Below, in pieces: positions 1 to 6,998 of a DNA stretch of 64,000 bases. Made by a program: the position numbers and the translations under genes. The DNA is taken from the NCBI RefSeq assembly GCF_004114935.1, contig NZ_CP022221.1, positions 1,385,001 through 1,449,000 of the forward strand, given 5' to 3'. Origin of the DNA: Bradyrhizobium zhanjiangense (lineage in GTDB: Bacteria > Pseudomonadota > Alphaproteobacteria > Rhizobiales > Xanthobacteraceae). Under the pieces are notes generated by a model that worked only from the letters and a program-made list of their open reading frames with translations, was not told the origin of the DNA and did no database searches. Numbering within the stretch: the stretch's first letter is position 1; every line of letters begins with the position of its first letter.

Positions 1-84
1 GGCTGAACATCAAGCCGGGCGATGACACCTTTCGGGTAGCTCCATCTCTCGCCAAACTGTGCAATCATAGCCGCGCTCAACGCA

Positions 85-112
85 AAAGCCCCGGAGACAT
101 CTCCGGGGCTTT
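85..112. terminator. bidirectional rho-independent terminator
   Basis: A perfect 12-bp stem (AAAGCCCCGGAG with its complement) encloses the loop ACAT. On the minus strand the stem is followed by a short T run, so it lies about 30 nt past the stop of the TRAP receptor gene and probably ends that transcript. A gene entering from the left edge could use it on the plus strand. In bases 1-84 I recognise no gene. Confidence 0.8.
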
Positions 113-142
113 CGTCGTTTCGCCGCTTGCCGCGCGATGCAG

Positions 143-1231
143 CTACGTCCGCGTCCGCATCCGCATCATGAAGCTGTCGAAGCTGAGCTCCGCGACCTGC
201 ATCCAGGCCAGCGACTCGCTGCGATAGGCGGTGAGGCTCGCATACATCTTGGCAAAATGCGGGTTGCTCTTGGCGAGATCGGCGTAGACCCCATTGGCCG
301 CGCCGTAGCAGGCTTCGAGCACCTCCTGCGGGAACGGCTTGAGGATCGCACCGGCAGCCAGCAGACGCTTCAGCGCCGGCGGATTGACCGAATCGTACTT
401 GCCCGTCACCCAGGTGAAGGTGTCCAGCGATGCCGCGCTGATTGCGGCCTGATAGTGCTTCGGCAGCGCATTCCACTTTTCGAGGTTCATGAGGTTGTGG
501 CCCTGACCGGTGCCTTCCCACCACCCCGGATAATAGTAGTACTTCGCCACCTTCACGAAGCCGAGCTTCTCGTCGTCATACGGCCCCACCCATTCGGCCG
601 CGTCGATCGTGCCCTTCTCCAGCGCTGGGTAGATGTCGCCGGCCGCGATCTGCTGCGGCACGCCACCGAGCTTCGAGATGATGGTGCCCGCGAAGCCGCC
701 GACGCGGAATTTCAGCCCCTTGAGATCATCGACGGTCTTGATCTCCTTGCGGAACCAGCCGCCCATCTGGGCGCCGGTCGAGCCTGTGGGCACGCCGATC
801 GCGTTATGCTCCTTCAGGAGCTCGTTCAGCATGTCCTGACCACCGCCCCAGATCAGCCAGGAAATGTGCTGGCGCGTGTTGAGCCCGAACGGCAGCGATG
901 TGCCGAAAGTGAAGGCGGGATTCTTGCCCCAATAATAATAGAGCGCGGTATTGCCGATCTCCACGGTGCCGTTCGAGACCGCGTCGAGCACCTGCAATCC
1001 CGGGACGATTTCGCCGGCGGCGAAGGGCTGGATCTGGAATTTATTGTCGGTGATCTCGGCGACGCGCTTGCAGAAATATTCGCAGCCGCCATAGAGCGTA
1101 TCCAGAGATTTCGGCCAGCTCGCCGCTAGGCGCCACTTCACCTCGGGCATCGATTGCGCGATAGCCGGTGCAGCAACTGCGCTTGCGGCAAGGCCCAGCC
1201 CGCCTGCCGTCAGGAATTTACGACGTTCCAT
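143..1231 (-). CDS. dctP: TRAP transporter periplasmic substrate-binding protein (DctP family)
   Basis: This is a 362-residue solute receptor for a tripartite ATP-independent periplasmic transporter. It starts with a twin-arginine type signal (MERRKFL, then a small-residue hydrophobic stretch ending in APAIAQ). The mature part has the DctP pattern, including a GLKFRVGGFAG segment of the kind containing the conserved substrate-carboxylate arginine, and a tyrosine-rich stretch near residue 240. A strong AGGAGG-type ribosome site precedes the ATG. The family binds organic acids, and this sequence resembles the 2-oxoacid-binding branch (inference). No DctQ or DctM membrane subunit is in the window. 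It is the last gene of the minus-strand cluster headed by the GntR regulator. Confidence 0.9.
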   Translation of the reverse strand: MERRKFLTAGGLGLAASAVAAPAIAQSMPEVKWRLAASWPKSLDTLYGGCEYFCKRVAEITDNKFQIQPFAAGEIVPGLQVLDAVSNGTVEIGNTALYYYWGKNPAFTFGTSLPFGLNTRQHISWLIWGGGQDMLNELLKEHNAIGVPTGSTGAQMGGWFRKEIKTVDDLKGLKFRVGGFAGTIISKLGGVPQQIAAGDIYPALEKGTIDAAEWVGPYDDEKLGFVKVAKYYYYPGWWEGTGQGHNLMNLEKWNALPKHYQAAISAASLDTFTWVTGKYDSVNPPALKRLLAAGAILKPFPQEVLEACYGAANGVYADLAKSNPHFAKMYASLTAYRSESLAWMQVAELSFDSFMMRMRTRT

Positions 1232-1411
1232 GCATTCCCTCCTGTGATGTCGAGTCCTCGACGAGGGGATCGCGATCTTGGCGCCGCTTTGTCTTCGTCG
1301 CTGGCTGACGTTTCTTGGTGTCCGAAATTCAAATGTCCCGGATCGCGGTCAGGATGGCGAAAGGGCAGCAGCAAAGCAAGCGCACATTTGGTTGCGCTGC
1401 CGGCGAGGCCC

Positions 1412-2725
1412 TCAATGCTGCGCTGCGAACGCGGCCTCCATGGCCTTGCGTGTTTTCACCGTCTCGTTTCCCGCATCGAACTCGACGTCGCTCCAGCGCA
1501 CCACCGCGCCATGCGCGACGTCATGCCTCAGCTTCACGCCGTGCGCGAGGCCGATCGGCAGCGCGCCGGTCTTCAGGCTCGCGGCCGCCGGTACCAGCTT
1601 GCCCCACACGGTGTAGCCGCCTTCGCCATCCAGCATCTCGCCGGCGCGCAAATTGCGTTTTGCCACAGCCGCGACATCGCCGCGGAAGCCGTTAGCTTGT
1701 CCGGTCGGCTCACCCCGCAGCGCCGCCGACAGCACCGAGATGTTCAGCTCCAGCCCGATCAGATGATAGGGCTTGTACATCGCCGCGAAACGACCGCTGG
1801 CGTCGGTCTTCAGGCCGTATTGCCTGAAGCAATCGGCAGCATAATCGTTCGGTGCCTCCAGCACGACATAGACGCCCCAACGCAGGTCGCGAAACACCGG
1901 CCGGCCGTCGCGCTCGAGTGAAGAGACCACTTCCACCACGCCCGATCGCTCCAGCACGCCGCCGCGCGAGCGCGGCCGCATGATGTGCGGCAGATCGTCA
2001 ACGCCGCAGGGCGGAAACAGCAAGCCGTCGGCGGGCACGTCGAGGGTGCAGGCATTGGCGATCGCGGCCATCTCGATCGCCGACTTGGTGCCGTCCAGGA
2101 AGGAGTTGAACATCTGCGGATTCATGCCGGCCGACTGCGCTTCGCTCGCGGTGAGGCCGTAATGCTGCCAGACGCCATCAGGCGTCACGTCGTGATAGGC
2201 CGGCAGATATTTTGTGCCCTTGCCGGCAGCGACGACGTGGAATCCCGTCGCGCGCGCCCAATCCACCATCTCCGCCGTCAGCGCCGGCTGATCGCCATAG
2301 GCGAGCGAATAGACCACGCCCGCTTTTCGCGCTTCCTCGGCGAGCAGGGGGCCCGCCAGCACGTCGGCCTCGACATTGACCATCACGATATGCTTGCCCG
2401 CCACAATCGCAGCGCGCGCATGCTTGATGCCGACGGCGGGATTGCCGGTCGCTTCCACCACCACGTCTATCGCGCCGCCGGCGATGGCGCGCGCACCGTC
2501 ATCGGTGAACGTGGTCGCGGCGATGCGGTCTGTATCCCAGCCGACAGTGCGGCAGGCCTCGCGTGCCCGGTCGCGGTCGATGTCGACGATGACAGGCACC
2601 TCCAGTCCCGGCGTGTGCGGCACCTGCGACAAAAACATCGAGCCGAATTTCCCGGCGCCGATCAGCGCGACGCGAACGGGTTTGCCGGCGGACGCGCGAG
2701 CTTGCAGGAGGCGGAAGAGGTTCAT
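1412..2725 (-). CDS. NAD(P)-dependent homoserine-dehydrogenase-like oxidoreductase with C-terminal SAF domain
   Basis: The 437-residue protein opens with a Rossmann nucleotide-binding motif (ALIGAGKFG, about residues 21-29). A homoserine-dehydrogenase/DapB-like dehydrogenase region follows, and the last 100 residues resemble a SAF domain (NLRAGEMLDGEGGYTVWG). Related proteins are often mislabelled as flagellar FlgA-like because of the SAF domain. Members usually sit in sugar or organic-acid catabolic operons. The substrate cannot be read from the sequence. An in-frame start 54 nt upstream exists, but the MNLFRLL start matches the family N-terminus better. It lies between the PhyH dioxygenase and the TRAP receptor, which suggests one catabolic pathway. 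Confidence 0.8.
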   Translation of the reverse strand: MNLFRLLQARASAGKPVRVALIGAGKFGSMFLSQVPHTPGLEVPVIVDIDRDRAREACRTVGWDTDRIAATTFTDDGARAIAGGAIDVVVEATGNPAVGIKHARAAIVAGKHIVMVNVEADVLAGPLLAEEARKAGVVYSLAYGDQPALTAEMVDWARATGFHVVAAGKGTKYLPAYHDVTPDGVWQHYGLTASEAQSAGMNPQMFNSFLDGTKSAIEMAAIANACTLDVPADGLLFPPCGVDDLPHIMRPRSRGGVLERSGVVEVVSSLERDGRPVFRDLRWGVYVVLEAPNDYAADCFRQYGLKTDASGRFAAMYKPYHLIGLELNISVLSAALRGEPTGQANGFRGDVAAVAKRNLRAGEMLDGEGGYTVWGKLVPAAASLKTGALPIGLAHGVKLRHDVAHGAVVRWSDVEFDAGNETVKTRKAMEAAFAAQH

Positions 2726-2783
2726 GTGGGTGTCCGAGAGTGCGTTGGCTGTTGCGCGACGCGAAGTGCGAAGTATCAACGTT

Positions 2784-2882
2784 CGTCATTCCGGAGCGAC
2801 GCGTCAGCGTCGAAGCCCGGAATCCATCGGGCCGCAGAAACTGCGGATAAATGGATTCCGGGCTCGCGACTTCGGAATGACA
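2784..2882. repeat. intergenic palindromic repeat, family A (GTCATTCCGG type)
   Basis: An imperfect inverted repeat whose arms begin GTCATTCCGG and end CGGAATGAC, with inner GCCCGGAATCCAT / ATGGATTCCGGGC. Copies of the same family lie near 16.1, 41.8 and 63.8 kb. It fills the gap between the oxidoreductase and the dioxygenase gene, so any operon transcript would contain a large hairpin here. Confidence 0.85.
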
Positions 2883-2884
2883 GG

Positions 2885-3685
2885 TTACTCCGCCGCCTGT
2901 CGCGGCGCACGTGCGAGCCGCAGCAGCGCGTCGTCATCCACCGTCTTGATCGGCGTGAAATCGCGATGTGCGATGTAGTCCGGCCGCGTCGGGGTGCGGA
3001 TGTAGTTCGAGACCGCGTTCAGCGTCAGATACACGATCTTGCGCGGATAGGGCGTGATGTTGCCGCTCGAACCGTGCACGAGATTGCCATGGAACATCAG
3101 CATGCCGCCGGGCTTGCCCGTGGGCGCCACGATGCCGCCCTGCTTGACGAGGCGCGTCACGGTGTCCTCGTCCAGCGTCCACAGCGGGTAGGACGTGGTG
3201 GCGAGGTCATGCGAGGCTTCGAGATCGCCGGCGTTCTGGCTGCGTGGCACCAGCATCAGCGGGCCGTTGATCGGCATCACTTCGTCGAGGAAGATCGCGA
3301 TGTTCATCGCGCGCGGCTCCGGCATGCCGTCGTCGCGCTTCCAGGTGCCGTAATCCTGGTGCCACTGCCAGACGTCGCCGGTGAAGGCCGATTTCGCGTT
3401 GATCTTGAACTGGTGCATGTAGACCGGCTCGCCGAACACCTGCTCGACCGGCTCGATCATGCGCGGATGCGCGCCCAGGATGCCGAAGGCCTCGTTGTAG
3501 AGATGCGCGGCAAAGGCGGTGCGCGGCGCGCCGCTCTTCTCGCGCCAGACCTCCGGCCGGTTGGCGTCGTAGATGCCGACCGCCTCGCGCGCGAGCAGTT
3601 CGACCTCCTCCGGCCTGAACAATTCGGGCAGGAACAGCCAGCCCTCGCGGTGGAAGAACTCCAATTGCTCCTGAGACAGTTTCAT
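2885..3685 (-). CDS. phytanoyl-CoA dioxygenase (PhyH) family Fe(II)/2-oxoglutarate oxygenase
   Basis: A 266-residue non-heme iron dioxygenase. The iron-binding HxD is visible in WQWHQDYGTWKR, and the distal histidine in MLMFHGNLVHGSSGN, followed by the 2-oxoglutarate-binding arginine region (PYPRKIVYL). The family hydroxylates small molecules such as phytanoyl-CoA, ectoine or unusual amino and organic acids. The substrate here is unknown but is probably linked to the neighbouring oxidoreductase and TRAP receptor. The start was chosen at MKLSQEQ because AGGAGG precedes it. An upstream in-frame extension reads through a palindromic repeat and overlaps the regulator gene, so it was discarded. 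Confidence 0.85.
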   Translation of the reverse strand: MKLSQEQLEFFHREGWLFLPELFRPEEVELLAREAVGIYDANRPEVWREKSGAPRTAFAAHLYNEAFGILGAHPRMIEPVEQVFGEPVYMHQFKINAKSAFTGDVWQWHQDYGTWKRDDGMPEPRAMNIAIFLDEVMPINGPLMLVPRSQNAGDLEASHDLATTSYPLWTLDEDTVTRLVKQGGIVAPTGKPGGMLMFHGNLVHGSSGNITPYPRKIVYLTLNAVSNYIRTPTRPDYIAHRDFTPIKTVDDDALLRLARAPRQAAE

Positions 3686-3724
3686 GGGGCGTCCTCCTTG
3701 GTTTTGTTTATTTGTTTTCTCTCT

Positions 3725-3806
3725 CGTCATGCCCGGGCTTGTCCCGGGCATCCACGTTCTTCGTCGAGCAAAGGCGTGGATGGCCGGGTCAAGCCCGGCC
3801 ATGACG
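3725..3806. repeat. intergenic palindromic repeat (GTCATGCCCGGG type)
   Basis: An inverted repeat with paired elements GTCATGCCCGGGCTTGTCCCG and GGGTCAAGCCCGGCCATGAC flanking a central CATCCACG / CGTGGATG pair. It sits between the GntR gene and the dioxygenase gene. It is of the common rhizobial intergenic type and distinct from family A. Confidence 0.8.
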
Positions 3807-3822
3807 GCGCAGGTGCAAATGA

Positions 3823-4500
3823 CTACGCCGCCGCCTCTTCCGTTGCCCTCAATCTCTCCTCGGTCATCCGTCCCGCCGTCTGCGCATGCGCCAGCGCCGC
3901 GCGTTCGGCGGCGTTCGCATCGCCCGCGAGAATGTGTTTGGCGATATCGGCATGCTCCGCCCAGGCGCTGCCGCGATAGTCGAGCTCGGACAGCACCGTC
4001 GCCATCGAGCGGCGCATGTGCGGCCATTGCGGCGCCATCGTCTCCTCGATCACGGGATTGCCGGCGAGCTGATAGATCGCGCGGTGAAAATCGACGTCGA
4101 GCACGATGAGCTCAGCAAGCGTCGTGTTGCGATCGATGCGGCGTCCGGCCGCAAGCGCCGCCTCCAGCCGCGCGCGAGCCGCGGCGTCAGTGGCTGCGCG
4201 CTCGGCGGCAAGCCGGGCGGCCAGCGCATCGATGGCGCCGCGCACCTCGTAGAGCTGGCGGATGCGTGAGGGGTCGAGCTGGGTCACCTCAAAGCCGCGC
4301 TTGCCGCTCTCGGCGACAAGGCCCTGCCGGTGCAACAGATGCAGTGCGTGCGACACCGGCTGGCGCGAGACGCCGAGCTTGTCGGCGAGCTCGTTCTGCC
4401 GGATGCGCTGTCCGGGCTGAAGGGTCCGGTCGGAGATCGCCTCCAGGATCCGGGCGTAGACCTGGTCGATCAGGTTCGGGAGCGGGTCGAGAGGGATCAC
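3823..4500 (-). CDS. GntR family transcriptional regulator, FadR/FCD subfamily
   Basis: A 225-residue regulator with an N-terminal winged helix (residues about 8-75; the RQNELADKLGVSRQPVSHALHLL recognition region is split here as RQNELADKLGVS then RQPVSHAL) and an all-helical FCD effector domain. That domain carries histidines suited to metal or carboxylate binding (DVDFHRAIYQLAGNP and AEHADIAKHILAGD). The start is GTG, with GGAG 8 nt upstream. It is the first gene of the minus-strand cluster with the dioxygenase, oxidoreductase and TRAP receptor. A perfect palindrome over its own start site indicates autorepression, relieved by a small organic acid (inference from the family). Confidence 0.9.
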   Translation of the reverse strand: MIPLDPLPNLIDQVYARILEAISDRTLQPGQRIRQNELADKLGVSRQPVSHALHLLHRQGLVAESGKRGFEVTQLDPSRIRQLYEVRGAIDALAARLAAERAATDAAARARLEAALAAGRRIDRNTTLAELIVLDVDFHRAIYQLAGNPVIEETMAPQWPHMRRSMATVLSELDYRGSAWAEHADIAKHILAGDANAAERAALAHAQTAGRMTEERLRATEEAAA

Positions 4501-4527
4501 GCCGGCAGCTCCGAGAGGCGCAAGAGG

Positions 4528-4547
4528 GAATACGGAATTCCGTATTC
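4528..4547. promoter_or_regulatory. perfect 20-bp palindromic operator for the GntR regulator
   Basis: GAATACGGAATTCCGTATTC is a perfect inverted repeat lying 28 bp before the GTG of the GntR gene, immediately after the predicted -10 element. FCD-type GntR repressors bind short AT-rich palindromes of this kind, so this is very likely the autoregulatory operator. Binding here would cover the transcription start. Confidence 0.75.
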
Positions 4548-4548
4548 G

Positions 4549-4577
4549 AAGCTACGCCGCGGGGTCGACCGCGTCAA
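4549..4577 (-). promoter_or_regulatory. sigma-70-like promoter of the GntR-headed cluster
   Basis: On the minus strand TTGACG (4577-4572), a 17-nt spacer and TAGCTT (4554-4549) form a promoter whose start would fall inside the 20-bp palindrome. The -35 is strong and the -10 weak. Confidence 0.5.
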
Positions 4578-4701
4578 GCGGTACCGGAGGGTGGCCCCGA
4601 CCTTCCTTTCGGAAGTTGCTAAGCTGTTGATATTGCTAGGGTCGTCTACTGTGCATGGGGTTGTTCTTCGAGAAAAATGATCTGGCCTGGGGCGATGCCA
4701 T

Positions 4702-5559
4702 CTAGCGCTCGAGCACCTCCACATCGAGCGTCGCAATTCGCTCGGCATCGGCCGTAGCATCGATCCCGGCGATCCGGCCGTCCCTGAAGCTGACGCGCAG
4801 CGCGATGCGCAGCTGGCCGCCGAGAACGACGGCGACGCCCATTTCGCCATCGACCAGCGCGGCCCGTGCCGCCTGAGCGCGGCCCTTGAAGGTCTGCGCG
4901 ACCGCGTCCGCGCCGCGGATCTCGGGCAGCGAGCCGAGCCGCACCGCGGCCTGGTCGGCGCGGAATACGACGTCGGGATCGAGCACCGCCAGCAGGCCCT
5001 CGAAATCGCCCTCGCGCGAAGCTTTGAGGAAGGCATCGACGACTCCGCGCTGGCGCGACAGATCCGTCTCCGGCACCGGCGCGCCCTGCACGCGCCGCCG
5101 CGCACGACTCGCCAGCTGCCGCGAGGCGTCAACGGAGCGGCCGACGATCGGCGCGATCTCCTCGAAGGGAACGGCGAACATGTCGTGCAGGACGAAGGCA
5201 AGCCGCTCCGCCGGCTGCAATGTCTCCAGCACGACCAGCAGTGCCGCGCCGACGGAATCGGCCATCTCCGCCTCGCGCTCCCGCGTCTCGTCGACCGGCT
5301 CGGGCACGTGCGGACCCATCGGCTCTTCCTTGCGCGACTTCCGTGCGCGCAGCATGTCGAGGCAGATTCGCGCCACCACAGTGGTCAGCCAGCCGCGCAG
5401 GTTCGCCACATCGGACATGTCGTAGCGGCTGACCCGCAGCCAGGCCTCCTGCACGGCATCCTCGACCTCAGCGCGGGAGCCCAGCATCCGGTAGGCGACC
5501 GCGCGCAGATGGTCCCGGCTGGCCTCGAACTGGCGGGTGAGAAGATTTTCTTCAGTCAT
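4702..5559 (-). CDS. sigJ: ECF sigma factor with C-terminal SnoaL-like domain (ECF41/SigJ type)
   Basis: A 285-residue extracytoplasmic-function sigma factor. Region 2 is at about residues 10-75 (AYRMLGSRAEVEDAVQEAWLR), region 4 at about 105-160 (LQPAERLAFVLHDMFAVPFEEIA), and a 110-residue SnoaL/NTF2-like extension completes it. ECF41-type factors lack a classical anti-sigma protein and are modulated by this extension. The conserved DGGGK motif of typical ECF41 extensions is not visible; the equivalent place reads RADQAAVRLG, so a related subgroup is possible. It is divergent from an AhpD/CMD gene, the hallmark partner of this family. GAGGG precedes the ATG. Confidence 0.9.
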   Translation of the reverse strand: MTEENLLTRQFEASRDHLRAVAYRMLGSRAEVEDAVQEAWLRVSRYDMSDVANLRGWLTTVVARICLDMLRARKSRKEEPMGPHVPEPVDETREREAEMADSVGAALLVVLETLQPAERLAFVLHDMFAVPFEEIAPIVGRSVDASRQLASRARRRVQGAPVPETDLSRQRGVVDAFLKASREGDFEGLLAVLDPDVVFRADQAAVRLGSLPEIRGADAVAQTFKGRAQAARAALVDGEMGVAVVLGGQLRIALRVSFRDGRIAGIDATADAERIATLDVEVLER

Positions 5560-5560
5560 C

Positions 5561-5587
5561 GGTCACATTCCCTCATCGCGATCCGTC
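5561..5587 (+). promoter_or_regulatory. ECF41-type promoter for the CMD gene
   Basis: GGTCACA (5561-5567), exactly 16 nt, then CGTC (5584-5587). The published ECF41 target, as I recall it, is TGTCACA-N16-CGTC, so 10 of 11 positions agree. The start would be near 5594, about 60 nt before the CMD start codon. Confidence 0.75.
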
Positions 5588-5595
5588 ATGCCCAT

Positions 5596-5622
5596 GACGA
5601 AGCCAATCCGGTCGATGTGACC
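5596..5622 (-). promoter_or_regulatory. ECF41-type promoter for the sigma factor gene itself
   Basis: Read on the minus strand: GGTCACA (5622-5616), exactly 16 nt, CGTC (5599-5596). This is the same sequence as the plus-strand promoter, in mirror image. It would give the sigma gene a leader of about 30 nt and positive autoregulation. Confidence 0.75.
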
Positions 5623-5655
5623 GGAACCTTCGAAATTCTCGAACGGAGACGCAAA

Positions 5656-6114
5656 ATGATGCACGCACGTATGAACCATCCGGTCATGGTCCTGCCGGAG
5701 GCGATGAATGTCCTTCAGTCCCTCGGCAATTTGACCAAACAGGTCCTGCCGGAAAAGCTCCTGGAACTGGTGCACCTGCGCGCCAGCCAGATCAATGGCT
5801 GCAGCGTCTGCGTCGACATGCATCCGAAGGTCGCGCGCAAGCTCGGTGAGACCGATGAACGCCTGTTCGCCGTGTCCGCCTGGCGCGAGGCGCCCTATTT
5901 CACCGAAGCCGAACGCGCGGCGCTGGCGCTGACCGAGGCGGTCACGCGTCTTGCCGATCGCGAGGATCCCGTGCCGGATGCGATCTGGAACGCGGCCGCC
6001 AAGCATTTTGACGAGCGCGAGCTCGCCACGCTGATCCTCTCGATCGCAACGATCAACGTCTGGAACCGGCTGAACGCGACGATCAAGATGCCGGTCGGCG
6101 TTTGGAAGGTGTGA
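5656..6114 (+). CDS. carboxymuconolactone decarboxylase / AhpD-like protein, ECF41 target
   Basis: A 152-residue CMD-domain protein with the AhpD-type redox motif CSVCVDMH (CxxCxxxH, about residues 49-56). This suggests a peroxidase or disulfide reductase rather than a true decarboxylase. It begins at MMHARMNHP, 10 nt after a GGAG ribosome site. A much longer open frame extends upstream but only overlaps the sigma gene in antisense. In the ECF41 family the sigma gene is typically paired with a CMD, oxidoreductase or epimerase gene, which together with the promoter match makes this the predicted target. Confidence 0.9.
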   Translation: MMHARMNHPVMVLPEAMNVLQSLGNLTKQVLPEKLLELVHLRASQINGCSVCVDMHPKVARKLGETDERLFAVSAWREAPYFTEAERAALALTEAVTRLADREDPVPDAIWNAAAKHFDERELATLILSIATINVWNRLNATIKMPVGVWKV

Positions 6115-6182
6115 GCACGTGTGAGGGAGGCACTGACCGTGCACTCCCTCGCCCCGCACGTGGGAAGAGGCAACGAGAGCGC

Positions 6183-6995
6183 CTACTCCGCCAAGAACCT
6201 GTTCACTGCCTCGCCGAACTCCAGCGGCGCCTGTTCGAACATCCAGTGGCCGGCGTTCGGGATCACCGCTGTCTTGCTGCCTTCGATGTGTTCGGCCAGC
6301 ACGCGCCACATCACCGACAGGCTTCCCGTCGTCGTGCCGCCGCCGATCAGCAGCGTCGGCGTCCTGATCGCCTGCGCATCAGCGAGTGTGTAGGGCCTGC
6401 GCTGCTCGTTGATCTGGCCGAGGAAGGTCAGTGCGTTGTCGCGGAGTTGCTGCTTGGCCGCCGCCGGCACGCGGCGCCAGGAGCCGGCGCCCTCGATGCC
6501 TTCGTAAAAATTCTGCAGCGCGCCCTCGATGTCGCCGGCGCGGATCATCTCGACCGATCGCGCGGTGCGTGCGGCGAGCGGCGGATGCGTCGGTGTGCCT
6601 GTGGGAACCGGCAAGCTGGCATCGAGATCGCCGCCCGGTTCGGCCAGCACCAGTTTTCGCAACAGATCCGGTCGGGCCTGCGCCACGCGGAAGGCGATGT
6701 GGCCGCCGCGCGAATGTCCCATCAGATCGACCGGTCCGGGCTGGACGTGCTCGATGAAGGCGATCGTATCAGCGACATGCTGGGCCATCTTGTAGTCGTC
6801 GCCGACGGCATCCCAATGCTCCGGAAAGAAGCGCCGCAGGCTGACCGAGATCACCCGATGGTTCTTCGACAGCGGGCCGAGCACCGAATACCAGGTGCGG
6901 AAATCCCCGAGCGTGCCGTGCACGCAGACCAGCGGCGGGCCGTCTCCGACTTCGAGATAGGCCATGTCGTAACTGTTGACGCGAAATGTCTGCAT
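6183..6995 (-). CDS. alpha/beta hydrolase fold protein (second of tandem pair)
   Basis: A 270-residue hydrolase with the oxyanion-hole HG (VCVHGTLGD), nucleophile elbow GHSRGG (about residue 95) and catalytic histidine in PNAGHWMFEQAP. The acid is probably an aspartate in the loop before the cap. It is about as long as, and clearly paralogous to, the hydrolase just upstream. Only 3 nt separate that gene's stop from this ATG, so they are co-transcribed. The substrate is unknown; esters and lactones are typical for the family. Confidence 0.85.
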   Translation of the reverse strand: MQTFRVNSYDMAYLEVGDGPPLVCVHGTLGDFRTWYSVLGPLSKNHRVISVSLRRFFPEHWDAVGDDYKMAQHVADTIAFIEHVQPGPVDLMGHSRGGHIAFRVAQARPDLLRKLVLAEPGGDLDASLPVPTGTPTHPPLAARTARSVEMIRAGDIEGALQNFYEGIEGAGSWRRVPAAAKQQLRDNALTFLGQINEQRRPYTLADAQAIRTPTLLIGGGTTTGSLSVMWRVLAEHIEGSKTAVIPNAGHWMFEQAPLEFGEAVNRFLAE

Positions 6996-6998
6996 GGG

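Noticed and set aside
1..84. Possible C-terminal fragment of a gene entering from the left
   Set aside because: Frame 3 is open over the stretch but too short to recognise and it runs on through the terminator hairpin.
2784..2882. Possible CRISPR repeat because similar copies occur several times
   Set aside because: The copies are single, widely spaced palindromic intergenic elements, not a regular array with spacers, and no cas gene is present.
1985..3979. 664-codon plus-strand frame opposite the oxidoreductase and dioxygenase genes
   Set aside because: It reads through two intergenic palindromes and has no recognisable domain; the minus-strand genes explain the region.
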